In this document: positions 34,296 to 45,905 of the stretch, one piece after another
Layout: every line of letters begins with the position of its first letter
Numbering within the stretch: position 1 is the stretch's first letter
From: Chinchilla lanigera
Taxonomy: Eukaryota; Chordata; Mammalia; Rodentia; Chinchillidae
Direction: 5' to 3'
DNA: 64,000 nucleotides
Assembly: GCF_000276665.1 (NCBI RefSeq)
Contig: NW_004955429.1
Coordinates: 5,906,338 to 5,970,337 of the forward strand
The notes under the pieces: model-generated
The model's input: the letters and a program-made list of their open reading frames with translations, nothing else
Told to the model about the DNA's origin: nothing
Databases searched by the model: none
Translations under genes and position numbers: made by a program

Positions 34296-35170
34296 GGGGC
34301 AAAAAGCTAAATAAATAAAACCACACAGCTAGAAAATGTGTACACAGATAATGATTACCAATGAGTTAGCCGATAAATGACCTGATAGTAAAGATATAAA
34401 TGCATTCATCTGGGTTCTTTAGAGTTTTGCTTTTAGACTATGAAGTCAAAAGTTAAATATTACCTTTCATTTCTCAAAGAAAGGAACCTATAAATAAACT
34501 AATTGGACTACCACTTGATTTGTATGTCAGATACGTAAGTACTTAGAGACTGCTGTTTGTTTCAGCTGTTTTCAGGTATATGATTAATGACTCTCCGAAG
34601 TGCTTGCTTCCATTTGTATGCCAGCTGTTCTTGTGTAAAACAGAGATTTTCTCAAGCTAGAGCTTGACCGTAGAGGTTGGGGATGCCAACTCTGAGCTGC
34701 GCTGGCTCTCTCAGAGTCACTTGTGTTAAAGGGTTGGCTGCCTGTGTTACTGCAGGGAGATGGTGAAAACCTTAGGGATGTAGGGGAAGAAAGTTAGGTC
34801 CCTGAGGCCATGCTCTTGGAGGGAAATTAGCATCCCAGCCCCTGCTCTGTCTTTTTGCTTTCCAGCCACCATGAGGTACGCAGCTTAGCTTACCCAGACC
34901 CTCAAAACAGAAACAGATCTGTAGTGGATGCTCCTTACCGACAACTTGGACAGGCAGGGAGGCTCCTTTCTGGGTGTTGGTCGGTGGGAAGATCTTAGCC
35001 AGTATAGAGCTTCAAGCACTGTTTGCAAATTAGTAAGAATCTAACTCCCTCAACTCCACAAACATTGTTTTAAAAGGTAAATGTGCAAGGAGAGTCATTC
35101 ACATCACAGACAAGATCCACTGAGGTAAGATAGAAGAAATAAAAGATAGAAAAGAGAAAAGGAAATCATA
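34296..35170. other. unassigned intergenic DNA
   Basis: No gene or named repeat. Confidence 0.4.
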
Positions 35171-35720
35171 ACTAAAAATTGTGCTTTTAAGAAGACTGCC
35201 ACATCCAGGACCCAGTTGAAGTTACCCAAGGTGATGCCCATCAGCATTCCTTTGGTTAAATTTAGACTCCTTCCCTATGGGAGCCAGTACACCCAAAATT
35301 CCTCAGGAATACAAAAAGTCCATAAAGTAGTTTAATTGAGAAAGTAAGGAGCAGACACCCGGTCCTAAGAAAAAGGAGTAGGTTGAGTAAACCCAAAGAA
35401 TGTTTAAATTATCTATTTTTTTTTTTAAGTTACCTATACCTGAAGAATGGGCCACATTTTCCTGTGCTTTCCACCCCTTCAAGAAAAATATAGATATTCC
35501 CATACCAAACTGTAATGTGCCTCATTTCTCTGAGCACCCATGCTTTACCTTGAGTGTACCCCAAGTCTCTAATAAACCCTCATGCTTTCCTTACTGACAT
35601 GTCCTGAAAATTCTTTTTCTGCAACACGAGGCAGCAAACCTGTTACAAAAGGATGGGCTAAGTTCCTTAACTCAGCTTTGGGAATCTCTCAGACTCAGCC
35701 CAGTGATGCCACCACCATGC
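35171..35720 (+). mobile_element. candidate ERV LTR, sense
   Basis: ccccaagtctctaataaacc with AATAAA, then ttctttttctgcaacacgag, looks like the R/U5 portion of an LTR. The U3 extent to the left is a guess. Confidence 0.45.
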
Positions 35721-35769
35721 AGCAAAACTCAATCATAAAACCATGGGAATTAATGCTGTGTCCTTTCTT

Positions 35770-35918
35770 TGCTTTTGGAGTTAGGGCTGAACTCAGTGCA
35801 AATGCTCTACCATTGAGCATCTTTTTTAAAAAAATTTTTTGACAGTGCTGAGATTGAACCCAAGACCTCATCCAAACTATGCAAACACACTGCCAGCTGA
35901 GCCTCACCTTCAGCCCAA
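35770..35918 (-). mobile_element. ID-type SINEs, antisense, one partial
   Basis: A shortened A-box half (aatgctctaccattgagcat) lies left of a second ID (gacagtgctgagattgaacc). An A/T-rich junction at 35823-35840 separates them. Confidence 0.65.
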
Positions 35919-36880
35919 TATCCTTTCTTAACGAAGCAACTATGCTCAGGTTCCCCAGGTTCACTGTGAGTAGGCAGGATGTTGAAGACTGAGGAATGGA
36001 TGCATGTATAGTAGGGGTTTATTTCAGACATAAACTCACAGGAGAGTAGGAACTTCTTCCTTTTCACATCCTATGGAACAAGTTTAAAAGTAGCTGAGCA
36101 ATCACCTCTATGTTGAAAGTTGAAAGGAAATCGTTACCTAACCAGGAATGGAAGTCATTTCGTTTACCACATAGATACTTCCAAGAGTATCTAAATGAAA
36201 ACGAGACTAATTAAAATCCTATTGTAGTCTTTAAGACCAGTTAGTTTAAGACAAAAAGAGTCAAAAATTTGTTCAAGTATACTTGGGCTAGTAATGGACA
36301 GTAAGTGCATGCCAGATTTGAACCTGCTCCCCATCTCATTTAGGGAGACCAAAGCATAATAGCTAAGAGTTTCCAAGTGTTTATTATAAAAATAAAAATG
36401 GAAGTCACCATTTACATAACACCAAGGTCAACTGCCTGCAAAAACCAAGTATCAACAGCTCAAGTCATCCCAATTTCCTCCAAAACACTAACCCCAAGGA
36501 TGAACATAAACAAATGTTTGTCCATATCATGACTGTTAACCAAAGATGATTCAGTGAAATTTGTTAAGGGGTAATAAGGAAGACTTCATTCAGGACCACT
36601 GAGATAGGTATAGGATCGTGCAGTAGGGGAGAGGGTTTGGGCCTAGTTCAGAATACAGTGTGGGCAAGAGGGATTCATAGCAAGGAGCAGGTGGAGATCA
36701 TATATATGAACATTTTATATAATACTTATAAATATATATCGCACTTTTGTATATTATTACAAAACATGTATGACTATATATCAGGGATACTGACTGTGGC
36801 AAGTCCACATACTAATGTACCAGTCATTTCTATTTTATAGATAAGACCTACAAAGTCTTGCACACTGTAAGAACTGATGG
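35919..36880. other. unassigned intergenic DNA
   Basis: No gene is supported. AT-rich around 36690-36790. Confidence 0.35.
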
Positions 36881-37240
36881 AGACACTTCTCTGTGAGTCT
36901 TCCCCTTTTTTTTTTTTTGCACATTTTCCTGACTATTCTTTGTCTGACTTTCTTTTCAACTGTCAGTGATCAATCTTGAAAGGCAGAGATAATGTCTCCC
37001 TCATTGCCTGTTATGAATGATTTGGATTCTTTAAGCTCAGAGTTCTCCCCCTGTAATACAACCCACTGCATCGGCATACATCCATCTTGCTCTGTGTGCA
37101 TTGCCCTCGTGGGTCTTGGTAGCAAACAGAATCTATACAGCCTGGTTCCAGCTGCTTGCTTTGCCATGAGTAATAGAGTTCTTTGTCTCTGACCCACGTA
37201 TCTCATGTCTTATGCCAGCAGTATAACATGGTGGTGGTTC
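36881..37240 (+). mobile_element. possible LTR, sense
   Basis: agtaatagagttctttgtct followed by gacccacgtatctcatgtct resembles an ERV LTR 3' part. No clean ends seen. Confidence 0.35.
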
Positions 37241-37519
37241 ACTTGCAAGTGGTGCAAAATCATAGTCTTTTGGTTTTCAGCAGAAGTACAGAAGACAAGA
37301 ATGTTTATTTTTTGATGTAGGTAAATCAACTTTGTCCTCATACTTATTGAAAGCTAGAGCACCCTTTGGATTTATACCAAGTAGGTTATCTTACAACCCA
37401 GAGAAACCAAGAAAGACACAATGCTGCATAGGGCCTCGCCAAATGGTTAGCTAAGCTACCAGGGGGCTGGGTTAAGTAGAGCCCTTTCTGTGGTCATGCC
37501 CTCAGAACGTTCATTGTTA

Positions 37520-37690
37520 AAGCAACGCTCAACAAATGATGGCTTGTGAGCCAAATCTGGCCACCATCTGTTTTACTAAACACTGCCTAGCAACAATCTA
37601 AGGCTACTCTGCACCACAATGAGAGAGTTGAGTGACTGCAGGGAGACTGTATAGCCTGCAAAGCTTGAAGTAGCTACTATCTGGCTCCAT
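37520..37690 (+). mobile_element. ancient DNA-transposon fossil (hAT-like)
   Basis: gtgagccaaatctggccacc, tgagagagttgagtgactgc, gagactgtatagcctgcaaa and agctactatctggctcc are the blocks of a mammal-wide non-autonomous repeat. I am sure of the repeat but less sure of its family name. Confidence 0.65.
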
Positions 37691-37793
37691 GAAGGACTCC
37701 AAGGGAAGAGACAGACATGAGGAATAAAGAATTCCCATAAGATATGCCCAAAGCAAAAGGAACAAAACATTATAAACACATAGAAAGCTATAA

Positions 37794-37796
<3 letters not shown>

Positions 37797-37836
<40 letters not shown>
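37797..37836. repeat. (CA)n microsatellite
   Basis: An uninterrupted ca run of about 40 bases. Confidence 0.95.
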
Positions 37837-37838
<2 letters not shown>

Positions 37839-37879
37839 CTCAACCCCGGCCCATACACACGGTATTTGTGCGCACAATT

Positions 37880-38090
37880 AGAAACACAGCCTCTGGAACT
37901 GAATTAGGTTCAGATTTAAAACCTTGCCATAGTTGGCTGAACGATCTTGGCTAAATTACTTAACCTCTCCATGCCTTCATTTTTGTTCTTGTTAACTGAG
38001 TTACATCACTGGGGTTCTGAGAGAGTAAACACTGCATAAAATAACCCTTTGGTGTGTAGTAAACAATATATACATATTTGCAATTATTAT
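37880..38090 (+). mobile_element. MIR SINE, sense
   Basis: cagcctctggaactgaatta, tggctaaattacttaacctc and catgccttcatttttgttct follow the sense MIR order. Confidence 0.7.
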
Positions 38091-38587
38091 TATTTATTAA
38101 CACCTTCCAGAAGAGTGAGCTGAGTGAACTCAGTGAGGAGAGGGTAAATAATTTTTTTCAACAGCTAGAAAAAAGGAGAAGTCAACTTACTCTCAGTGCT
38201 AATTCCAACACCTGGGCTTTTCCCTACTGTAATTATATTCCCTCTCAATAATAAAGCCTTACTGAACTCATAAATAAAAGCACTACAATAAAGTTTCTTT
38301 ACCTTTTTTCAACAAAGTTTCTCTTTGTAAAATTGTGATTCATGGTTCATTTACTGGTAGATCTGACAGGTCTCATTATAGTCTGAGTTTCATCGGAGTT
38401 TTATTTGAATCCGCTATATTAATAGAGTCATACCTGACACTTTGATGACTGCTCTTGGAAGTGAAGTCCACATTTATTATTAAATTAATTATCTCTATGG
38501 CTTTTCAAATTAAAAGCCTAAGCAGAGCTTTTGCTAGCAATCTATATAATACTCAAGTTATTTTCAGTAAAGAATAGTATTTTTACC
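38091..38587. other. unassigned, unique-looking AT-rich DNA
   Basis: No repeat recognised. Includes tattaaattaattatctc. A candidate for conserved non-coding sequence by appearance only. Confidence 0.35.
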
Positions 38588-38745
38588 CTCTAGGAGGCTG
38601 AGGCAGGAAGACTGCAAGTTCAAGCTTAGCCTCGGTGATTTAGTAAGACCCTCTGTCAAAGTAAAAAATACAAAAAAGGCCTGGGGATGTAGCTCAGTCT
38701 GAAGGCTTTGGATGCAACACCAAGTACCACAAAAGGAAAAAAATA
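38588..38745 (+). mobile_element. B1-dID composite SINE
   Basis: B1 part (aggaggctgaggcaggaaga, taagaccctctgtcaaag), then dID (ctggggatgtagctcagtct). The B1 5' start is missing. Confidence 0.8.
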
Positions 38746-39592
38746 TAGTACTTGTAAATACTAATCCCTAAGTGAACTGATACTATGAAAGAATACTCCA
38801 AGAACAATGATACTTTCCATATAGTCTCTAATCAGTTTTCAGTTGAGTTTTAAAACAGTGTGTGCATTATAGACCTTGAATGGTGCTAAAATGCACCATC
38901 CATGACCCCCCTCCCCTCTCCCTGCCATCTCCAGATTCCCGCCTTTGGCAGACGCATACTGTGGTGATGTATGGCTATAAAACAAGTAAGAATTTAGTCT
39001 GAATAGCAAGAAAAGGCCAGGGTACATATGATTTTACATATTCCTTTGAGCTAGAGAAACATTTTTCATGGATGACAGTGCTTCCTCTCCAGCAAGGAAG
39101 TACATTTGAAATTGGATGTCCACTTACTGAGAGGACAGAGCGGACGTGAATCTCCATTATGGTGCCTGCTCAGAGACTGAGTGCTTGTGTCATGGATTCT
39201 ATTCCACTGTCCGTCCCTCCACTTCATTACTATCTATTTCTAAAATGAGATATGAATTTTCATGGAATGTTTGGATGCTCAGAAGTGAAACTCAGGTTTA
39301 CGATTTGGACAGAACCACAACCACAAGTTATAATACAGAAATTTTTCCAGAACCTCACAACCACAGTAGTTGCCAGGGCTCTGAGTTTTTAAGCCACAGC
39401 CAGGACTGGAACTCAATTTTCCGTGGCTCCAGATATCACCTTCATATTCTCTATGTCTGATTTTGACTACAATACATGCTATTCCCAGCCAGGCATCTAG
39501 TCCTGTAGGAGAAACTTAGAACTTTCCCCTCCTGCTGCATCAACTAGGAAAGTTATAGGTTCCATATAGCACAGCTACAACACCAAAGGACT
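38746..39592. other. unassigned intergenic DNA
   Basis: No gene or repeat recognised. Confidence 0.4.
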
Positions 39593-40045
39593 TGTCTTAG
39601 ACTGTTTTATGTTGCTGTAACAAAATACCCAATGTTGGGTAATGTATAAAAAAAAAAGAGATTTGGCTCATGATTCTGGTGGCTGGAAAATCTAATCACT
39701 GTGGTTTCTGAATCTGGCTGTGTCACAATATGGCAGATATATCAAAAGGCGGGAGAGCGAGACAGAGACAGAGAGGACAGTGGCATGGCGAGAGAAACAA
39801 GAAGGGGGGCAGTCTTTTTTTTTTTTTTTTACAAACAAATTGCTCTGGGGAAACTAATCCACTCTTGTGAGATCTAACCCAGTCCAGGAGACCAGCATGA
39901 ATCCCTTCATGAGTATGGTCACAACCCAGTCAATTCCCATTAAACCTCACCTTTTAATGGTCCCACCATCTCTCACACCATTACACTGAGGATCAAGCCT
40001 CCAGCTCAGGAATCCTTGGGAGACAAGCCATACCGAGACCATGGT
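39593..40045 (-). mobile_element. MaLR-type solo LTR, antisense
   Basis: tgtcttagactgttttatgt, ctgtaacaaaataccc, ggtaatgtataaaa, then ccagcatgaatcccttcatg and a right end near gagaccatgg. More diverged than the 28-34 kb copies. A T run lies at 39817-39830. Confidence 0.7.
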
Positions 40046-40194
40046 AGGCTTCTGTTAGCCTGGAGCCTTGAATGGCTGTGTGGAACAGAGCTCTTGCTGC
40101 TGCTTTGCGTTTGACATGTGGTGTGATAAACTTAAGTCACTAAGGACTGGGGATTGATTACCACTATAGAAATGCATGACAGTCCTCATTTATT

Positions 40195-41000
40195 TTCCAG
40201 GTAGATTGTCTTTTTCTTAGTGATGTGTAGATCTTTCTTTATTAAGTACATTGACATTTTGTTTGCTTTAATTTTCTCTCCCCACTGTAATTGTGTTTCC
40301 AGTGTATTCTGCTGTTGAGAATTTAACAGTTTGATATAGTTAAACTTACACATTTTCTTTTATAGGTTCTCTTGTCTTCCCACACAGAAAAGACCTCCCT
40401 TTGCTAAGATTGTAGTGTTCCCAGTACCATTTATTGAATAAGCTATCATTTTCCCACTAGGAAGAAAAAGGAAAAAAGCTACCTTTATCAGGTAAATCCC
40501 ACCTATATATTTAAATTTGTATCTGGAGTCTTAATTTGTTATATCTTTACCACACTAAGTTACTTTTTTCTGCTTTTTAACAAGGTGTTGATAGGTGATA
40601 GAATCAATTCCTCTACATTATTGCATTTCAAAATATTCTTGGCTATTCACACACCTTTCATTCTTCTAGATACGTTTTGCTGTCTACCTGTCAAGTCCAG
40701 GAAAGTAACAAGTTGAGATTCTAATGGAAATTGTACCAACTGCGTACGTCACTGTGGAGAGCACTGAGATCTTTTCCCTGCTGTTTCCCATCAAAGAACA
40801 TGCTGTGTCTCTGCTGTGTCTGTTCACATTCCATTAAGCTTTTGTAGCTTTTTCTTGCATATTTCGTGTTAAATTTATTTCTAGGCACTTCATAACATTT
40901 GTTGCTGTTGCAAGTATATTTTCTTGTTATAATTGGCTATTATAATTTTATGGCTCTACATTTAACTGGTAAAACAGCATAGATGAGCTTCAAAGACCTG
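40195..41000 (-). mobile_element. L1 ORF2 3' region, antisense
   Basis: ccagtaccatttattgaata, aatattcttggctattcaca, agaacatgctgtgtctctgc and aaatttatttctaggcactt are the usual antisense landmarks of L1 ORF2. Decayed. Confidence 0.75.
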
Positions 41001-42099
41001 TCTGAGAGCACAATTTAAACTATTCCTGTTGAATAATTATGTAGAACTTAGTTGGGAGAGTCATTACACATAATTGTCTCAAAGATGCAAAAGTAAACAA
41101 GCAAAGTATCTTTGTCATGCACCAGATTAAAAAGTAGAATCTGCCTAAGCGTTATCATAGCAGCTTTGCCTAGAACTCTTAGCTAAATCCACTTTGATGT
41201 TAGGCCATTTGGTCATGAAAATCCTTCTCAGGACTAACTAGTTGCTTTTTTAAAATGTTACATTTCACTATCTCTATTAAGCTCTGGTTTTTATTCCTTC
41301 TGAGAAACTGCTCTGTATTTTTTATCTGAAAAAAGAAAAAAAATATATATATATATATAATAACAGATAACATTTCTCTCCACACTGGCTGCTACAGAAT
41401 TTGAGCAAAACTTTCATTTATCATCATTTTCATGGATGTATTTTGAATTCTAAATTTATTCCTGGTCTTGAACTTTTTTTCCTATGCTTATGCCTGTATT
41501 TCATTTCTTTCCATTTTGTTATGCCCTATATATCTTTGTAATCCACTTTAAGTGTTTTCTGGATCAAAACAGACTTGAAAATGCTGAGACAGGTTTGCGT
41601 CCTATAATCCATGCTCATGAAATTGCATGATGAATAGAATTACCACACCATGTGAAATAAAGAATTTTATTCTGAAATAGAAAACGATGTTCTTTGAAAT
41701 TACACATGGGTTCATTAAAAAACAAACCTTAACCTTAATTTCTAAAATGAAGCTTAAGATACCTCATAAGAAAATGACTAGACAGGTAAATGTTAGACCA
41801 AGAAGTATACACTCTATGAGATGAATGGTATTACTAGTTTTTATTGGTCTTACTGTTTAAAATATGTATTTACTCCCCATTTTATGCTGAATTCTGAAAA
41901 CACAACTCCTCAGCAAATATTTACTATATTTTTACATTTCAAAAAGTGCCCCCCCATCATTACTTTTTAAGTTATATTAATTTAAAATTCCATTTTGGTG
42001 ACCCAGTATTAAAAGTGTAAGAGCAAATCAGAATTCTTTCTAGCTGGTTTTCCAGTTAACATAGTGGAAACATAGATATTCTCAGGAGATATTTTTTAG
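41001..42099. other. unassigned intergenic DNA
   Basis: AT-rich with no gene. A short TA tract lies at 41344-41359. Confidence 0.4.
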
Positions 42100-42193
42100 A
42101 ACTTTTTGGGTTTTTCATGCTGCTGGCATCAAGCCCCAGAGCCTCTTGCATGCTTGGGAAGTGCTTTGCCACTGAGCTACACCTATCTCCTAG
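42100..42193 (-). mobile_element. ID-type SINE, antisense
   Basis: ggcatcaagccccagagcct and tgctttgccactgagctaca, an old antisense ID. Confidence 0.7.
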
Positions 42194-42196
42194 AAC

Positions 42197-42228
<32 letters not shown>

Positions 42229-42244
42229 CCTGTGTCCGTGTGTG
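42197..42244. repeat. (TG)n microsatellite
   Basis: Clean tg run to 42220, then imperfect units to about 42244. Located at the 3' tail of the following SINE. Confidence 0.95.
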
Positions 42245-42408
42245 GCACTAGGGATTGAACTCAAGGCCTTGCACTGAGCTACATCCCCAGACCTTTTGCT
42301 TTATTTTGAGACAGGGTCTTGCTAAGCTGTCCAGACAACCTGCGATTGTCCTGCTTCAGCCTGCTGAGTAGGTGGAATTACAGAGGTGCACACCATAGAT
42401 GGCTGCCT
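42245..42408 (-). mobile_element. B1-dID composite SINE, antisense
   Basis: Antisense dID with an internal deletion (ctagggattgaactcaaggc, cactgagctacatccc), then antisense B1 (ttttgagacagggtcttgct, ctgctgagtaggtggaatta). Confidence 0.85.
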
Positions 42409-42589
42409 CGAAGTATTTTTAACTTAGGGAAGTATATTTAAACAGTGTTCTTAATGGTAACTTGAAGCGTGAACAAAAAAATGTTAGGAATCTGCAATAC
42501 TAAAATAGATCTATAAATGTATTAAAATGTCAAAACCTTATTCCGTGAGAGAGAGCTCAGGCAATTGAAGACATGAAAAGCACACTGAG

Positions 42590-42595
42590 TTTATT
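42590..42595 (-). terminator. distal polyadenylation signal
   Basis: AATAAA in transcript sense, about 340 bases after the ARMC3 stop. Confidence 0.4.
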
Positions 42596-42860
42596 TAACC
42601 AAGTGTTCCTAAAGCATTGTGGGCATGAAGGAGGACAGTGACAAGGCCACAGCATTGTCCTGGGGACAGCAGGTGAGCCTTGCATTCAAGATTCCTAAGT
42701 GACAGATACGCCCCTTAGTAGAAGTGGGTTGGGTTGGCTTCAACCATAGTAACCTCCATTCATGTGAGGAACAGTGACCACAAAATGATGCAACAAAACC
42801 CTGAACACACGTCACAAGTCTGAAATTGGAAGCAAACACAGATTGAACATGTCTTATACG

Positions 42861-42866
42861 TTTATT
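42861..42866 (-). terminator. proximal polyadenylation signal
   Basis: AATAAA in transcript sense, about 70 bases after the ARMC3 stop. Confidence 0.45.
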
Positions 42867-42934
42867 TAAAGGAGTAAAATCAACTGGAGGACTTACTGTA
42901 TACAATTAGTTTCTTGTTTGACTCCTTTCACAGT

Positions 42935-43144
42935 TTAAAGAAATTGGTACAGATTGGCCTCTTTGCTTCCTAACTTCATCAGTCCCCCAGGATGAAACAT
43001 GAGGTCAACGATGTAGGTATCTGGTGCAGGGAGGCCCCCTGTCACTCCCTTCCGAGACTGGTCCAGCAGCTTCACCTCATTCCACGCACGGCCATACTCC
43101 CCTCGAACCACAGAGCAGCCGATGCCAATTTTATCAGCCAGAGC
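42935..43144 (-). CDS. ARMC3: ARMC3, last coding exon (C-terminus, EDR1-like domain end)
   Basis: This exon supplies the last 69 residues of ARMC3 and its TAA stop (42935-42937). It starts after a clean acceptor (ctcttgcag) in phase 0, matching the preceding exon. The translation opens ALADKIGIGCSVVRGEY and ends with LPAPDTYIVDLMFHPGG and KEANLYQFL, which I recognise as the ARMC3 C-terminus. The segment belongs to the EDR1/CTR1/ARMC3-like domain, which resembles a transglutaminase/peptidase-type fold; the Cys in IGIGC and the His in FHPGG are visible. Known biology (not from this sequence): ARMC3 is mainly a testis and ciliated-cell protein needed for normal sperm flagella. The exon is intact, with no frameshift. 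Identity is by recalled sequence, not alignment. Confidence 0.88.
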   Translation of the reverse strand, partial: ALADKIGIGCSVVRGEYGRAWNEVKLLDQSRKGVTGGLPAPDTYIVDLMFHPGGLMKLGSKEANLYQFL

Positions 43145-43754
43145 CTGCAAGAGGAAACAAGAAAGCCACGACGGGGGTGAGAGGGAGAAGGATCTTTAGC
43201 TGTAAAAATCACCTTGGCTGAAGGTGAAGCAGGCGACACTTGTGCAGAAAGGCTCAGACAGGAGGCTGAAAGACAGGGAGTACTGCGAAAGCGCCAATCA
43301 ACTGCGAGAAGTCTGTGGTTCCTCAAGACGCTGGGTCCTCTAAGTTCCTGTGGGTCCTGCTGGGAAGGGACAGTTCTCAGGCAGCTGCACTGCCTTGAAT
43401 CTGTATTTGGCAGGTAAGGCACGGGGAGGAAATCTATTCGGTGGGCTCTCGGCCCTAGTGTGTCTGCCAGTCTTTCCATAGGTCCCGGCTGCTCTTTGGC
43501 TGTGACACACAGAGGGGTGAATGGACACATTAAATTGATGGGGACCTATTTCTAGCCAATTTATTCTGTGTGATGCAGACAGGTGCGTGGTGCAGGGGAA
43601 GCAGAACTGTAAGGGGCTCCTCCTTCCAGGGCTTTTTGTGCTGCCTCACCAGAGATTCCTTGGATATCATCTCTTTAAATTGCCCCGGTTTCTCCTCATT
43701 TTTTTTTTTAAAGTATCTTTAATCTGGAAACTTCTCAGCCACACGATAAAAAAT

Positions 43755-43965
43755 AAAAAAGCGGGGTCACATTGTCTAGGTTTAAATGTCAGCTTACTAA
43801 CCACTCACCACAAGCAAATGACTCAGCCTGCCTGTGCCTTCCTTTCATCTTCAGTGAAATGAGAACAGGAATTCCTTCCTCATTGAGTGGTTGTGAAGAT
43901 GAAGTGAATTAATACATGTCAAGTATTAAGTGTAACTACTTAGTAAGTGCTACGGAGCACCACAG
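43755..43965 (+). mobile_element. MIR SINE, sense
   Basis: ggtcacattgtctaggttta, gcaaatgactcagcctgcct and gtggttgtgaagatgaagtg follow the sense MIR consensus. Confidence 0.75.
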
Positions 43966-44217
43966 GCAAGAATGGTGTTGTCTGAATAATCTGTAAATTC
44001 ATTTAATTCAACCTATTCCTTACTTACTACATAATAGTTGCACCAAGTTGCTTTGGGTGGGTGAAGATGTTTAAGACACAGTTGTAATTTTCAGGACTCT
44101 ATGTTCCCTCTAGCCTGATACTGCCTAGTAAGCAGTCAGCTACAATACAGTGTCAGACCGTGGCCTGCACGGTTCGGTGGGTATGAAGACTAAAGAATAT
44201 ATATGACGATAGGATGT

Positions 44218-44639
44218 TGGTATAGTTTGTATCTAGATGTCCCTCCAAAGCCTCATGCAATCATAGGCAGGGCTTTATGGAGGTGGCCGGATGTAGAGTG
44301 TGTGATTAAGGATATGATATGAGGATTGCTTCATGATGTGATGCTTGGATTATGCATGCCCTGCTCTGGATGTGAGTGCTACCCATCCTTAGTGATTGAA
44401 TATAAGGAACAGAAAGAGAACTGTTGTTGTTGCTTCTTGCTTGCTACTTTTCTGTTTGGTGCCTTCTACCCATCATGAGCTGTTTCTCCTTTGTGATGCC
44501 CCTCTGCCACGCCATCCTGCCTTGGAGCCAGTCAACTATGAACTGTAACTTCTACAAACTCTGAGACAAATACACCTTTCCTCCTTTAAATTTGGGTGCC
44601 AGGTATTTTGTCTCAGCAATGAGAAAAGTATCTAAGACA
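44218..44639 (+). mobile_element. MaLR-type solo LTR with TSD
   Basis: Starts tggtatagtttgtatc and ends tatctaagaca (TG...CA). The 5-base repeat gatgt flanks it at 44213-44217 and 44640-44644. agacaaatacacctttcctc is the polyadenylation region. It is antisense to ARMC3 inside an intron. Confidence 0.85.
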
Positions 44640-44659
44640 GATGTTTTCCAAACTAACCT

Positions 44660-44860
44660 CTACTGATGTCTTACTCCTTGTCAAAGCACTTTAAAAGTCA
44701 TCAAAACAACCCCATGGAATAGCTGAATAGCTAGTATTACTCATTTTATAAAGAGTAAAACTGAGGTCAGATAGTCTCCCTACGTCACCATGTATGATGG
44801 CCTCAAGTGACAGCCACAGCAGCTGTCTCCAGAGTCTGGTTTGCAACCTCAGAGCACAGT
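44660..44860 (-). mobile_element. MIR SINE, antisense
   Basis: tcaaagcactttaaaagtca, caaaacaaccccatggaata and ttactcattttataaagagt follow the antisense MIR order. Confidence 0.65.
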
Positions 44861-45224
44861 CTCCAAGTGAGCAATCTAAGAACTAATCAGGTTGCATCTG
44901 GAAGCCTCTATTCTCTTTTTCAAGTGGGACACAAGGTCATCTGCTTAACGTGAAAAGGTACAGATGAAAAGGACTGAAAGGAGGACAGATGTGGGTGCAC
45001 TGCTGGGGAAAACCACAGCCAGTCTGTGACAAGGAGCTGGAAGGGGGTGACTACAGGCAGGTCCACCTGTGTCTGGACACTGGGAACAGGCTGGGTCCTC
45101 CCGCACCATTGGGCTCTGCAGCCTGTGTGTACGAATGGAAAAGACAGGCAGCTGGATTGCTCCAGGTTAGCTGGGAAGGCAGAGAGTAAAAGAAGGTAGA
45201 GGGGAAATTAGAGAGTGAATTCAG

Positions 45225-45370
45225 GTTGGGGACAATTTATCTCATCCAGCCCAGAGAATTTAGTGACTTAGTGAGATGCTGTCTCAAACTTTTAAAAGGT
45301 GGCTGAGGATATAGCTCAGCGTGAAGGCTCTGGATTCAGTCCCCAGTACTGCCAGGAGAAAAACCACTAC
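45225..45370 (+). mobile_element. B1-dID composite SINE
   Basis: A truncated B1 (agtgagatgctgtctcaaac) is joined to a dID (ggatatagctcagcgtgaag, gattcagtccccagtactgc). Confidence 0.8.
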
Positions 45371-45537
45371 ACAAGCAGATGAAAACAAAAGTTAAGTATA
45401 GAAGGGGTAGAAGGCTAAACAATTTTCATCTGTGAATGTTGGTGTGCATGATTTCAGTAGTAGGAGAGTCCTGGGTAATGATCCAGCTAAGATAGGAGGG
45501 TAATGAATTTCATTTGAATTCAGTTTGGCAAAGTAAG

Positions 45538-45905
45538 CAGTGGGCTGAATGCTTGTGTCCCCCCAAACTCTGATGAACCCTGACCCCCAGTGAGGAGGAT
45601 GTGAAGATTTTTGGAAATGGAGCCTTTGGGAGATGGTTGTATTTAGATGAGGTCACATGTGGGGAATCCTGCGGTGGTGGGAGTGCCCTTGAAAGAGGAG
45701 AAAGAGAGCAGAGCCATCCGTCTGTCTGTCATATGAAGATACAGCAAGAAAGCAGTTTTAGTAAAGCAGGAAAAGGACCCTTCCTGGACAGTGAATCTGC
45801 GGCACATTGATTTTGGACTCAGTCTCTATGATACTGAGAACTAAATATTTACTGTGTAAGTCTCCAGTTTATAGTATTTTGTTGCAGTGGCTAAACTGTC
45901 TAATC
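45538..45905 (+). mobile_element. MLT1-type LTR, sense
   Basis: ttgtgtccccccaaactctg, tgaccccca, ttggaaatggagcctttgg, gatgaggtcacatg and tagtattttgttgcagtggc follow the MLT1 LTR order. Confidence 0.75.

Larger units (their letters stand above)
42590..42934 (-). other. ARMC3: ARMC3 3' UTR (candidate)
   Basis: Sequence downstream of the ARMC3 stop codon in transcript sense. Two AATAAA polyadenylation hexamers are present on the minus strand, one at 42861-42866 (about 70 bases after the stop) and one at 42590-42595 (about 340 bases after). I cannot tell which is used, so the left limit is set at the farther one. No microRNA site or other element was assessed. Confidence 0.5.

Noticed and set aside
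37797..37836. CRISPR-like periodic repeat
   Set aside because: Simple dinucleotide tract; no spacers and the genome is mammalian.
37576..37858. Cys/Val-repeat frames
   Set aside because: Translation of the (CA)n microsatellite.
1..42589. Search for MSRB2 or PTF1A coding exons left of ARMC3
   Set aside because: No recognisable MsrB or bHLH motif on either strand.
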